Shown here in pieces: positions 55,832 to 64,000 of a DNA stretch of 64,000 nt (position 1 is its first letter; each line of letters starts with the position of its first letter). A program made the position numbers and the translations under genes. The notes under the pieces are model-generated. The model was given only the letters and a program-made list of their open reading frames with translations. It had not been told where the DNA came from and made no database searches. The stretch is from Halomonas ventosae (lineage in GTDB: Bacteria; Pseudomonadota; Gammaproteobacteria; Pseudomonadales; Halomonadaceae): assembly GCF_004363555.1 (NCBI RefSeq), contig NZ_SNZJ01000001.1:248001-312000 (forward strand), given 5' to 3'.

Positions 55832-56869
55832 ATGATGGATTGGATCGCTGCCACCGGCGGTCGGCAGGAGGCCGAGTACCGGGTGACCTTCGACACCCCC
55901 GATGCACCCCGGCTGGCCCTGGATGCCAGCGTGATGACGCCCCTCGCCCATCTGGGGGTGCTGGACGTCGAGGGCCCCGATGCCGAGACCTTCCTGCAGG
56001 GCCAGACCAGTGCCCAGGTCTCGCTGGCCGACGGCGACCTCGCCCCGCTGACCTGCTTCTGCACGCCCAAGGGGCGGATGCTGGCCAATGCCCAGCTGCT
56101 GCGCGTCGCCCCGGCCCACTACCGCCTGCTGATGCACGCCAGCCTGGTCGCCTCGCTGGCCGAGCACCTGAAGAAGTTCGCCCCCTTCTACAAGGTCGAA
56201 CTGCGCGAACGCGACGACCTGGCCCTGCTGGGGCTGATCGGCCACGAGGCCGCGGCGCTGGCCGAGGTGCGCTTCGACCTCCTGCCACCCCGTCCCTGGC
56301 ACCAGGCCGGCGATGAGCAGATACAGCTGCTGGCCCATCCCGGGCCGCGGCCACGCCTGCTGGCCTGCCTGCCTGCCGATCAGGCCGAGGAGGCCTGGAA
56401 CTGGCTGAAGGCGCACGCCACGCCGGTTGACAACGCCGTGTGGCGGCTGCATGACATCCAGTCGGGCCTGGCCTGGCTCGAGGCCGACCAGCGCGACACC
56501 TACCTGCCACAGATGCTCAACTGGGAGGCACTCGGCGGCATCAGCTTCAAGAAGGGGTGCTATACCGGCCAGGAGGTGGTCGCCCGCGCGCACTTCCGCG
56601 GCCAGGTCAAGAAGCGGCTGGTGCGTGCCCAGCTCGATGGCGGCCTGCTGCCGGAGGCCGGCAGCGCCATCGAGGACGCCGAGGACCGGCGCCTCGGCGA
56701 GGTGCTCTGCGCCGAACTGGACGCCTATGGCGAGGCCGAGGTGCTGGCGGTGATGAGCACCCGGGAACCCGCCCTGCCACTGCGCTGCGCCGGCCAGAAG
56801 CTCAAGCTGCTCAAGCTACCCTACTCCGTCGAGCGTCTCGACCCGGAGAGCCTGGCGGAAGGGACATAG
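55832..56869 (+). CDS. ygfZ: Folate-binding protein YgfZ
   Basis: YgfZ (345 residues) is a GcvT-like tetrahydrofolate-binding protein needed for maintenance or repair of certain Fe-S enzymes, such as MiaB. The signature KGCYTGQEVVARAHFRG lies near residues 243-259 with its conserved Cys, and the N-terminal HLGVLDVEGPDAETFLQGQTSAQ near 36-58 is typical. The start is ATG 55832 behind AGGAGCCCGGAG; the second codon is also ATG. It converges with tatD with the two stop codons abutting. Confidence 0.94.
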   Translation: MMDWIAATGGRQEAEYRVTFDTPDAPRLALDASVMTPLAHLGVLDVEGPDAETFLQGQTSAQVSLADGDLAPLTCFCTPKGRMLANAQLLRVAPAHYRLLMHASLVASLAEHLKKFAPFYKVELRERDDLALLGLIGHEAAALAEVRFDLLPPRPWHQAGDEQIQLLAHPGPRPRLLACLPADQAEEAWNWLKAHATPVDNAVWRLHDIQSGLAWLEADQRDTYLPQMLNWEALGGISFKKGCYTGQEVVARAHFRGQVKKRLVRAQLDGGLLPEAGSAIEDAEDRRLGEVLCAELDAYGEAEVLAVMSTREPALPLRCAGQKLKLLKLPYSVERLDPESLAEGT

Positions 56870-57643
56870 TCAGCAGTTGAACAGGCGGCGGGCAGTGTCG
56901 GTGCTGTCCGTCGCTACCCTGTTGGTATCCTGACCTCGCAGCCTGGCCACCACCCGGCAGACCTCGGCGACGCGTGCCGGCTCGTTGCGCTCGCCTCGGT
57001 GGCCCGCCAGCGGCATGTCGGGACTGTCGGTCTCCAGCACATAGCCATCGTCGGGCAGGCTCTCCACCGCCCGCTGCAGGCGTTTCGCCCGATCGAAGGT
57101 CACCGCGCCGCCCAGGCCGACGACGAACCCCAGGTCGAGGAACTTGCTGGCCTGCTCCGGGGAACCGGCGAAGGCATGGATCAGTCCCCCGGCGGGGAGC
57201 GCCAGCTGGCGAAGGCGCTTGGCCACCTGGTCGTTGGCCCGCACACAGTGGATCACCACTGGCAGCTCCCGCGCCTTGGCCAGGCGTAGCTGGGCATCGA
57301 AGAGCCGCCACTGGGCATCCAGGGTCTCGGCGAAGCGGGCATCGATACCGCACTCGCCGATTCCCACGAGCCTGGGCGCCACCACGTCAGGATGCTCGTC
57401 CAGTGCCGCCTCCAGCGCCGCCAGGTCCCCCTCGCGGTGCTGATCCATGAAATATGGGTGAAGCCCCAGGCAGACGCTGACGTCGTCCCGTTCCCCCAGC
57501 GCCAGCACATTGGGCCAGCGGGCCCGGATGGTGCCCGGCACCACGAAACGTGCCACGCCCACTGCCCTGGCACGCTCGACCACCGCCTCGCGGTCGGCAT
57601 CGAAGTCGGGGAAGTCCAGATGGCAGTGGGCGTCGATCAGCAT
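56870..57643 (-). CDS. tatD: TatD-family metal-dependent hydrolase
   Basis: This 257-residue TIM-barrel protein is a TatD-type deoxyribonuclease. The metal-binding HxH lies at residues 6-8 (DAHCHLDF), a conserved Glu in GIGECGIDARF near residue 94, His in LPVVIHCVRAN near 131 and HAFAGS near 155, and the final Asp in LETDSPDMPL near 205. The closest form is YjjV or TatD. The ATG at 57643 starts directly with MLIDAHCHLD. A palindromic repeat lies upstream. Confidence 0.93.
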   Translation of the reverse strand: MLIDAHCHLDFPDFDADREAVVERARAVGVARFVVPGTIRARWPNVLALGERDDVSVCLGLHPYFMDQHREGDLAALEAALDEHPDVVAPRLVGIGECGIDARFAETLDAQWRLFDAQLRLAKARELPVVIHCVRANDQVAKRLRQLALPAGGLIHAFAGSPEQASKFLDLGFVVGLGGAVTFDRAKRLQRAVESLPDDGYVLETDSPDMPLAGHRGERNEPARVAEVCRVVARLRGQDTNRVATDSTDTARRLFNC

Positions 57644-57737
57644 GACTAGAAGCTACAAGGCGAAAGGAGCGAGGGGCAAGGAAAGCACACCAGCCTTGCT
57701 AAACGCTCGAAGCGAGGGGCGCCGGGGGCGGGCCGAA

Positions 57738-57800
57738 GAGGAGGTCCTATGCCAGGGATGGCATCGGTAGCGCCCAGGGAGGGGTTCACAGCGCCTCCTC
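57738..57800. repeat. Nested palindrome, candidate Halomonas interspersed repeat
   Basis: GAGGAGG (57738-57744) and CCTCCTC (57794-57800) enclose a perfect hairpin ATGCCA-GGGA-TGGCAT (57749-57764). The surrounding 212-bp gap between tatD and prfC holds no gene. The motif resembles short intergenic repeats I recall from halophilic gammaproteobacteria, unverified here. Confidence 0.5.
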
Positions 57801-57855
57801 GAAGGGCCCGCCGCCGGATCAGCCACGAGCGATCCGGCGACATGCAGCCAAAGCT

Positions 57856-59445
57856 TCAATGCTCCCGAGTAGGCTGGAAGCGGATCTCCGGCCAGCGCTC
57901 CTGGGTCATCTGCAGGTTCACGCGCGTGGGGGCGATATAGGTCAGGTAGCCGCCGCCGTCGATGGCCAGGTTGGTGCTGGCCTTGCGCCTGAACTCCTCG
58001 AGCTTCTTGGCATCGTCGCTGTAGACCCAGCGGGCGGTGTTGACGTTCACGCCCTCATAGACCGCCTCGACCTTGTACTCCTCCTTGAGGCGGTGGGCGA
58101 CCACGTCGAACTGCAGGGTGCCCACGGCGCCGAGGATCAGGTCGTTGTTGTCGAGCGGCATGAACACCTGGGTGGCGCCCTCCTCGGAGAGCTGCTGCAG
58201 GCCCTTCTGCAGCGCCTTCATCTTCAGCGGATCCTTGAGGCGCACGCGCTTGAAGAGCTCCGGGGCGAAGTGCGGGATGCCGGTGAAGCGCATGTCCTCG
58301 CCCTGGGTGAAGGTGTCGCCGATCTGGATGGTGCCGTGGTTGTGCAGGCCGATGATGTCGCCCGGCCAGGCCTCCTCCACCTGGGAGCGGTCCGAGGCCA
58401 TGAAGGTCAGGGCGTCCGCGATCTTGACGTCCTTGCCGATGCGCACGTGGCGCATCTTCATGTTCTTCTCGTACTTGCCCGAGCAGACGCGCAGGAAGGC
58501 GATGCGGTCGCGGTGGTTGGGATCCATGTTGGCCTGGATCTTGAAGACGAAACCGGTGAGGCGCTCGTCATCCGGCTCGACGGTGCGGGTGTCGGTCTCG
58601 CGCGGCTGGGGCGGCGGGGCATACTCGACGAAGCCATCCAACATCTCGCGCACCCCGAAGTTGCCCATGGCGGTCCCGAAGTAGACCGGCGACAGCTCGC
58701 CCCGCAGGTAGGCCGCATGGTCGAACTCGTGGGAGGCGCCACGCACCAGTTCCACCTCCATGCGCAGCTCCTCGGCCTGCTCCTCGCCGAGCACCGCGTC
58801 CACCTGGGGGTTGTCGAGCCCCTCGATGCGCCGGTCATCGGGGATCTGGCTGCCCTGCCCCTGGGTGTAGAGGTGGATCACGTCGTTGTAGAGGTGATAG
58901 ACGCCCTTGAAGTGACGGCCCATGCCGATCGGCCAGGTCATGGGCGCGCACTGGATGTTCAGCACCTCTTCGACCTCGTCCATCACCTCCACGGGGTCGC
59001 GGACATCGCGGTCCATCTTGTTGATGAAGGTGAGGATCGGCGTGGTGCGCAGGCGACACACCTCCATCAGCTTGATGGTCCGCGCCTCGACGCCCTTGGC
59101 GCCGTCGATCACCATCAGCGCCGAGTCCACCGCGGTCAGGGTGCGGTAGGTGTCCTCGGAGAAGTCCTCGTGGCCCGGCGTGTCGAGCAGGTTGACGATG
59201 CGCCCGCCGTAGGGGAACTGCATCACCGAGGTAGTCACCGAGATGCCGCGCTCCTGCTCCATCTTCATCCAGTCGGAGGTGGCGTGGCGGTCGTTGCGCT
59301 TGCTCTTCACCGAACCGGCCATCTGGATGGCGTTGCCGAACAGCAGCATCTTCTCGGTGATGGTGGTCTTGCCGGCGTCGGGGTGCGAGATGATCGCAAA
59401 GGTGCGTCGAAGCCCGACTTCACGGGCCAGGGTGGGGTTTGACAT
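57856..59445 (-). CDS. prfC: Peptide chain release factor 3
   Basis: RF3 (529 residues) is the GTPase that recycles RF1/RF2 from the ribosome. P-loop [13 protein letters not shown] lies near residues 20-32, switch and G2 region [13 protein letters not shown]3 [12 protein letters not shown] near 87-98 and G4 INKMDRD near 140. Length equals E. coli RF3. The ATG at 59445 is preferred to an in-frame TTG one codon earlier. It is monocistronic. Confidence 0.97.
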   Translation of the reverse strand: MSNPTLAREVGLRRTFAIISHPDAGKTTITEKMLLFGNAIQMAGSVKSKRNDRHATSDWMKMEQERGISVTTSVMQFPYGGRIVNLLDTPGHEDFSEDTYRTLTAVDSALMVIDGAKGVEARTIKLMEVCRLRTTPILTFINKMDRDVRDPVEVMDEVEEVLNIQCAPMTWPIGMGRHFKGVYHLYNDVIHLYTQGQGSQIPDDRRIEGLDNPQVDAVLGEEQAEELRMEVELVRGASHEFDHAAYLRGELSPVYFGTAMGNFGVREMLDGFVEYAPPPQPRETDTRTVEPDDERLTGFVFKIQANMDPNHRDRIAFLRVCSGKYEKNMKMRHVRIGKDVKIADALTFMASDRSQVEEAWPGDIIGLHNHGTIQIGDTFTQGEDMRFTGIPHFAPELFKRVRLKDPLKMKALQKGLQQLSEEGATQVFMPLDNNDLILGAVGTLQFDVVAHRLKEEYKVEAVYEGVNVNTARWVYSDDAKKLEEFRRKASTNLAIDGGGYLTYIAPTRVNLQMTQERWPEIRFQPTREH

Positions 59446-59560
59446 CAATGCGGTGCCTGGTCAGGACTCGAATGGGATCTCGAAAGCCCGCCATTATACC
59501 GCGACAGCCGGTGGCTCTGCACCCCGCACTAACCGCAGGCACGGTTCAGTGCTCCCCCCC

Positions 59561-60106
59561 CTATCGGGGACAACGTTCGATGATGAGCAGGGTCTTTTCA
59601 TCGATCCCCAGCGTCACCAGGGGGTCCGAGACCCCCGCTTCACTTAGCCAGCGTAGCTGCAGACGGTAGGCTTCCCCCTCGAGGATGCCGCGGGACCGGA
59701 CACCGGTATCGGCCCGGTTGTGGACCTGGAAATGGTGGACCAGCTCGTGAAGCAGATAACTCCTGTCGACGAGATCGTCACTCTCGAATTCGGTATCGAG
59801 ATAGATGATCTTCTCGGCAGGCGCGTAGGCGCCCTTGATCAGGGTGCTCAGTCGCTGCGGGAAGTCGGGAAAGCAGCGCTGCTGAAGCCGGGCCTGGCTC
59901 TCGAACAGGATCCCCGGTATCGGCGGTTCCCGGTAGTCCGTCCGCTCGTCCAGCCAGGCACTCAACTCCCTGACCAGGGGCTCAAGGGAAAGCGCTTGCC
60001 TGGCGTCCGGGAGGTCAGGCGCCGACGATACAGGAAGGGGAACGGCCAGCAGCATGGTGCAAAGCAGCCAGCCCGCCCGCCGGCAACGCCGGCATAAGGT
60101 GTCCAT
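59561..60106 (-). CDS. Small exported protein with an HExxH zinc motif (DUF6647-like)
   Basis: This 181-residue protein has a signal peptide (MDTLCRRCRRAGWLL, core LLAVPLPVSSA, cleavage near residue 29) and a metallopeptidase-like motif HELVHH at residues 120-125, with Glu residues at 143 and 145 (ILEGEAYRLQ) that could complete the site. Three Cys remain in the mature part or signal region (CFPDF, ERCPR). I place it tentatively with DUF6647-type proteins; no substrate is known. The ATG at 60106 is chosen over an overlapping GTG at 60109; the ribosome site is weak. Confidence 0.8.
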   Translation of the reverse strand: MDTLCRRCRRAGWLLCTMLLAVPLPVSSAPDLPDARQALSLEPLVRELSAWLDERTDYREPPIPGILFESQARLQQRCFPDFPQRLSTLIKGAYAPAEKIIYLDTEFESDDLVDRSYLLHELVHHFQVHNRADTGVRSRGILEGEAYRLQLRWLSEAGVSDPLVTLGIDEKTLLIIERCPR

Positions 60107-60214
60107 CACCGCAGTCTAGCCGACCATGGCAGGCAAGGAAGCAGGTGCCATGGGCGATCGCACCGCTTGCTGAACGCCTGCCCATCGACCGCCCTCTTCC
60201 CACCAGAGACCGGT

Positions 60215-60880
60215 CTACCAGGGCAGTGACTCGCCGTTGCTGTGCCAGAAGCCGCCGCTGGTCGCCAAGGAGAGCGCCGCGATGCGCTCGGCGATGCCCG
60301 CGGCCGCCTCCTCCGGGGTGATCAGGCCGCCGAAGTCGACCATGCGCGTCTGCACGTAGCCCGGGTGCAGCTGGGCCACGGCGATGCCTCGGGGGGCCAG
60401 GTCCACCGCCAGCGACTTGCCGAAGGCGTTCAGCGCCGCCTTGGAGGCGCGATAGCCGTAGCGGCCGCCGGAGTCGTTGTCGGCGATGGAGCCCATGCGA
60501 CTGGTGATGTTGGCGACCTTGGCGCCCTTGCCCAGGCACGGCAACAATGCCTCGGTCACCCGCAGCGGGGCATAGGCATTGATCTCCATCTGCGCCCGGA
60601 TGGCATCGAAATCGAGCGCCCCCAGGGACTCGTCCTGGAGCATGCCCGCGTTGTTGATCAGCAGGTCCAGCGGCTGGTCGGCGAGCGCCTCGGCAAGGCG
60701 GGCGACATCTGCCTCCCGGGTGACGTCGATGCCGTCGAGGACCCGACCGGCCACCTCGGCGAGCTCGGGGGAGGCGTGGCGGCAGACGCCGATCACCAGC
60801 CAGCCTGCCTGGTGATAGTGCCGCGCCAGCGCCAACCCAACGCCGCGGTTGGCGCCGGTAATCAGTACGGTGGAAGCCAT
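60215..60880 (-). CDS. Short-chain dehydrogenase/reductase
   Basis: This 221-residue SDR has the nucleotide motif TGANRGVGLALA near residues 8-19, NNAGML near 78, catalytic Ser in NITSRMGSI near 122 and YGYRASKAALNAFG near 136-149. The protein resembles C-factor or carbonyl-reductase-type SDRs; the substrate is unknown. The ATG at 60880 has GGAG five bases upstream. It follows the aldo-keto reductase gene by 25 bp on the same strand, suggesting a two-gene carbonyl-reducing unit. Confidence 0.9.
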   Translation of the reverse strand: MASTVLITGANRGVGLALARHYHQAGWLVIGVCRHASPELAEVAGRVLDGIDVTREADVARLAEALADQPLDLLINNAGMLQDESLGALDFDAIRAQMEINAYAPLRVTEALLPCLGKGAKVANITSRMGSIADNDSGGRYGYRASKAALNAFGKSLAVDLAPRGIAVAQLHPGYVQTRMVDFGGLITPEEAAAGIAERIAALSLATSGGFWHSNGESLPW

Positions 60881-60905
60881 GTCGTCTCCTCTCGAAGGGC
60901 CGGGA

Positions 60906-61715
60906 TCAGTCCCAGGCCGGGGCGAATTCCGGGTCGGCGATGCGCTCGCCGCGATCCAGGCCCGCGATCGCCTCGAGTTCGTCCTCGCCCAGGGTAAGGT
61001 CGAGGGCCGCCAGGTTGCCCGCCAGGTGCTCGCGACGGGTGGACGACGGGATGGACACCACGCCCCGCGACCGGGTCCAGGCCAGGGCCACCTGGGCCGG
61101 CGTGACGCCATGGGCCTCGGCGATGCCGTTCAGGGTGTCGTCTTCCAGCACCTTGCCCACGGCCAGCGGCATGTAGCCGGTCACCGTCAGGCCGCGTGCC
61201 TGGCAGTGCGCCACCACCTCGTGGTTCTGCAGGAAGGGGTGCACCTCGACCTGGTTGGTCAGCAGCGCCTCCGGGCCGAGGATCTCCAGGGCCCGATCGA
61301 GCTGGGCGATGGTGAAGTTGGAAACCCCGATGTGGCGTGCCTGGCCGGCCTGCTGCACCTCTTGCAGGGCCGTCAGGTAATCGGCCATGGGCACGGCATC
61401 GTCCGGCGAGGGCCAGTGGATCAGCAGCAGGTCGACGTAGTCGGTGCCGAGCTTTTCCAGGCTCTCGCGGACGCTGGCCTTGAGCGACGCGGGCGCGAGG
61501 CGGTCGTGCCACACCTTGGTGGTGAGGAAGATTTCCTCCCGGGGCATCTCGCTCTCGGCGATGGCCGCGCCCACGTCCTGCTCGTTGTCGTACATCTGGG
61601 CGGTGTCGATGTGACGAAACCCGAGCGCCAGGGCATCGTGGATCACCCGCTTCAGGGTGTCGCCCTTGAGGCGAAAGGTCCCGAGGCCGGGATTGGGCAA
61701 TGTCGGGGTGCTCAT
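60906..61715 (-). CDS. Aldo/keto reductase (DkgB-like)
   Basis: This 269-residue NADPH-dependent TIM-barrel enzyme reduces aldehydes and ketones such as methylglyoxal. The catalytic tetrad is visible: Asp and Tyr in IDTAQMYDNE near residues 35-45, Lys in LTTKVWHD near 67 and His in LLLIHWPSP near 98-100, with the cofactor motif IPSSTRREHLAGN near 218-230. It is closest to the short DkgB/YafB type. The ATG at 61715 has AAGGAG five bases upstream. Confidence 0.92.
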   Translation of the reverse strand: MSTPTLPNPGLGTFRLKGDTLKRVIHDALALGFRHIDTAQMYDNEQDVGAAIAESEMPREEIFLTTKVWHDRLAPASLKASVRESLEKLGTDYVDLLLIHWPSPDDAVPMADYLTALQEVQQAGQARHIGVSNFTIAQLDRALEILGPEALLTNQVEVHPFLQNHEVVAHCQARGLTVTGYMPLAVGKVLEDDTLNGIAEAHGVTPAQVALAWTRSRGVVSIPSSTRREHLAGNLAALDLTLGEDELEAIAGLDRGERIADPEFAPAWD

Positions 61716-61891
61716 GGGATCTCCTTCTCGTGCCATGGTGTCGATGCGACTCCCTCCTAGATGCGGCGGTCCAAGCAAGAGTTCAAGGGCCGGGTTGCCC
61801 CGGGGTCATCCCGCCTGCCGTGCCTCGCCTACACTGAAGGCCATCATCGGGCATCGCGATCTCCGCCGCGGCCACGGGACGAGGACCCGGC

Positions 61892-63745
61892 ATGGAACCC
61901 AATCACCGTTTCAACGTGACCTATCTGATCATCGCCGTGATGCTCTTCCTGACCTTCCAGAGCGTCTATCGCGACTGGCAGACCACCGAACCCATTCCCT
62001 ACTCGGAATTCACCCGGCTGCTGGAGGAGGGACGGATCGCCGAGGTGCAGGTCGGCGACGACCGCCTCACCGGCACCTTCACCGCCCCCCTGCCCGACGG
62101 ACGCACCGCCTTCACCACCAACCGCGTCCCACCCGACCTCGCCGACCGCCTGGCACAGCACGACGTCACCTTCAACGGCCGCCCGGCGAGCCCTTTTCTG
62201 ACCATCCTGCTCTCCTGGTTCCTGCCGCTGGTGCTGCTGTTCGCGATCTGGTCGCTGCTGATCCGCCGGATGACCGGCGGTGGCGGGATCGGCGGCATGA
62301 TGTCCATCGGCAAGTCCAAGGCCAAGGTCTATGTGGAGACCTCCACCAAGGTCACCTTCGAGGATGTCGCCGGGGTCGACGAGGCCAAGAACGAACTTCA
62401 GGAGGTGGTGGCCTTCCTGCGCGACCCCGAGCGCTACGGCCGGCTCGGCGCCCATATCCCCAAGGGCATCCTGCTGGTCGGCCCGCCGGGCACCGGCAAG
62501 ACGCTGCTGGCCCGGGCCGTGGCGGGGGAAGCCGGGGTGCCCTTCTTCTCCATCTCCGGCTCGGAGTTCGTCGAGATGTTCGTCGGCGTCGGCGCCGCGC
62601 GGGTCCGCGACCTCTTCGAGCAGGCCGGGAAGGCCAAACCCTGCATCATCTTCATCGACGAACTGGACGCCCTGGGTCGGGCCCGGGGGCCGGGCGGCAT
62701 GAGCGGCCAGGACGAGAAGGAGCAGACGCTCAACCAGCTGCTCTCCGAGCTCGACGGCTTCGACCCCTCCACGGGCATCGTGCTGCTCGCCGCCACCAAC
62801 CGGCCGGAGATCCTCGACCCTGCCCTGCTGCGCGCCGGGCGCTTCGACCGCCAGGTACTGGTCGACCGTCCCGAGCGCAAGGGGCGCCGGCAGATCCTCG
62901 AGGTGCATATCGGCCGGATCCGCTCGCTGGCCGCCGACGTGGACCTGGACCATATCGCCTCGCTGACCCCCGGCTTCACCGGAGCCGACCTCGCCAACCT
63001 GGTCAACGAGGCCGCCCTGCTGGCCACCCGCCGGGACAGCGACGAGGTGGCCATGGAGGACTTCACCAACGCCATCGAGCGCATCGTTGCCGGCCTCGAG
63101 AAGAAGAGCCGGCTGCTCAACGACCACGAGCGGGCCGTGGTGGCCCACCACGAGATGGGCCACGCCCTGGTGGCCGCGTCATTGCCGGGCATGGACCCGG
63201 TGCACAAGGTTTCGATCATCCCCCGCGGCGTCGGCGCGCTGGGCTACACCATCCAGCGGCCCACCGAGGACCGCTTCCTGCAGACCGTCAGCGACCTGAA
63301 ATACCGCATGGCGGTGCTGATGGGCGGCCGCGCCGCCGAACGGCTGATCTTTGACGAGGTCTCCACCGGCGCCGCCGACGACCTGGCCAAGGTCACCGAG
63401 ATCGCCCGCGACATGGCGACCCGTTTCGGCATGGCGGACGAGGCCGGCCAGGTGGTCTACGAGAAGGACCGTCAGGCCTTCCTGGGCGACGTCTACGGCA
63501 TCAGCCAGCAGCATGACTACTCCGAGGCCACCGCCCGGGAGATCGACCTCGCGGTGCGCGAGCTGGTGGACGAGGCCTATGCCCTGGCCCAGGCGACCCT
63601 CGCCGCCCGTCGCCAGGACCTGGAGGCCGGCGCCGCCCTGCTGCTCGAGCGCGAGACGCTCACCGCCGACGAGTACCCGCCGATGAAGCCATCGCTGCCC
63701 GCCGAGCCGCGAACGGCCAGCGCGCCTCAGACCCCGAAGGGATAG
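61892..63745 (+). CDS. ftsH: ATP-dependent zinc metalloprotease FtsH (secondary-type copy)
   Basis: FtsH (617 residues) degrades membrane and cytoplasmic proteins. Two transmembrane segments (residues about 9-22 and 106-125) flank a short periplasmic domain. The AAA module has Walker [14 protein letters not shown] near residues 195-207, Walker [13 protein letters not shown] near 251-262 and the second region of homology [22 protein letters not shown]. The zinc site HHEMGHAL near residue 420 has Met where housekeeping FtsH usually has Ala. The protein is shorter than E. coli FtsH (644) and lacks the usual rlmE (ftsJ)/folP neighbours, so it is probably a second copy. Its 3' end overlaps the convergent gene. 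Confidence 0.93.
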   Translation: MEPNHRFNVTYLIIAVMLFLTFQSVYRDWQTTEPIPYSEFTRLLEEGRIAEVQVGDDRLTGTFTAPLPDGRTAFTTNRVPPDLADRLAQHDVTFNGRPASPFLTILLSWFLPLVLLFAIWSLLIRRMTGGGGIGGMMSIGKSKAKVYVETSTKVTFEDVAGVDEAKNELQEVVAFLRDPERYGRLGAHIPKGILLVGPPGTGKTLLARAVAGEAGVPFFSISGSEFVEMFVGVGAARVRDLFEQAGKAKPCIIFIDELDALGRARGPGGMSGQDEKEQTLNQLLSELDGFDPSTGIVLLAATNRPEILDPALLRAGRFDRQVLVDRPERKGRRQILEVHIGRIRSLAADVDLDHIASLTPGFTGADLANLVNEAALLATRRDSDEVAMEDFTNAIERIVAGLEKKSRLLNDHERAVVAHHEMGHALVAASLPGMDPVHKVSIIPRGVGALGYTIQRPTEDRFLQTVSDLKYRMAVLMGGRAAERLIFDEVSTGAADDLAKVTEIARDMATRFGMADEAGQVVYEKDRQAFLGDVYGISQQHDYSEATAREIDLAVRELVDEAYALAQATLAARRQDLEAGAALLLERETLTADEYPPMKPSLPAEPRTASAPQTPKG

Positions 63746-64000
63746 GTGTCGGGGATCGCCTCGCGCTGCCAGCCGGGTCCCGGTTCCAGCGGCTCGACGG
63801 CCGTGGACTCGTCTAGGTGGTAGAGGGCATCGAACTGCTCGGCCAGGCAGGCATGGAAATAGTGGCTGCCCCGCTCCGTCTCGGGGCGGTAGATCACCCC
63901 AATCGCCCGCTCCAGAAGGCTTTCCTTGAGGGGCTCGGCCCGCGCCGGCGAGAGGGGCAGGTAGAAGCGGTCGAGACCACTCCGATGGAAGAGCCGCTCG
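63727..64000 (-). CDS. Erythromycin-esterase-family protein, C-terminal part (truncated by window edge)
   Basis: The frame runs from the window edge to a TGA at 63727-63729, giving about 91 C-terminal residues. Sequences such as RAIGVIYRPETERGSHYF, AEQFDALYHLDESTAVEPLEPG match the C-terminal signature of the erythromycin esterase family, hydrolases of diverse and mostly unknown substrates. In relatives this domain may be fused to a phosphoribosyltransferase, which cannot be judged here. The last 19 bases overlap the convergent ftsH gene. Confidence 0.8.
   Translation of the reverse strand, partial: ERLFHRSGLDRFYLPLSPARAEPLKESLLERAIGVIYRPETERGSHYFHACLAEQFDALYHLDESTAVEPLEPGPGWQREAIPDTYPFGV

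Noticed and set aside
57644..57855. CRISPR or tRNA-like structure in the tatD-prfC gap
   Set aside because: Only one hairpin unit, no regular spacing, no cloverleaf or CCA end.

Overview
The window reads as one contiguous stretch of chromosome from a moderately halophilic gammaproteobacterium of the Halomonadaceae, most likely Halomonas close to H. elongata. The grounds are uniformly high GC with gamma-type gene order, an ectABC cluster whose EctA is nearly identical to the H. elongata protein as I remember it, a very acidic partial protein at the left edge, and Oceanospirillales-like intergenic palindromes. No tRNA, rRNA, CRISPR array or prophage was seen. Coding density is very high and no gene-free gap reaches 300 bases.

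Layout. 1-2140: the end of an acidic protein, a small exported His/Asp/Glu-rich repeat protein and a DUF3833-like lipoprotein, separated by strong hairpins. 2170-4685: ectoine synthesis, ectA-ectB-ectC on the minus strand, with a recognisable sigma-70 promoter. 4788 to about 6100: a solitary IS200/IS605-type tnpB with both end hairpins and a predicted omega RNA, inserted about 100 bp upstream of the ectA promoter. 6181-8352: glutathione reductase and beta carbonic anhydrase. 8499-17614: a family-5 peptide ABC importer (binding protein, two permeases, two ATPases), then a LysR regulator, an M24 Xaa-Pro type peptidase and a YheT-like hydrolase, all co-directional and tightly packed. 17595-25885: msrA, tamB-tamA, a membrane coiled-coil protein and sodB. 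25987-30510: galU with a downstream UDP-glucose dehydrogenase homolog that has lost its catalytic residues, then ubiG-mupP facing yciK.

30528-40857 (minus strand) is the envelope and recombination block: aspS-yebC-ruvC-ruvA-ruvB-tolQ-tolR-tolA-tolB-pal-cpoB, without the ybgC that usually precedes tolQ. 41071-43891 is a small nucleoside/ribose operon (D-2-hydroxyacid dehydrogenase, ribokinase, nucleoside hydrolase). 43953-51952 holds acylphosphatase, a leucine-type dehydrogenase, YihY, NadM-Nudix, a second LysR, cardiolipin synthase and class I fumarase. 52137-64000 holds nei-uvrB, an OsmC/HMA-like pair, ygfZ, tatD, prfC, a small exported HExxH protein, an SDR, an aldo-keto reductase, a second-type FtsH, and the 3' end of an erythromycin-esterase-like gene.

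Functionally the window is mostly core genome: osmoadaptation (ectABC), redox defence (gor, sodB, msrA, OsmC), envelope integrity (Tol-Pal, TamAB, Cls), DNA repair (ruvABC, nei, uvrB) and nutrient capture. The least ordinary items are the TnpB element beside the ectoine promoter, the UDP-glucose dehydrogenase pseudo-enzyme, the His/Asp/Glu repeat protein and two palindromic intergenic repeats. I did not find a clearly new multi-gene defence or biosynthetic system.
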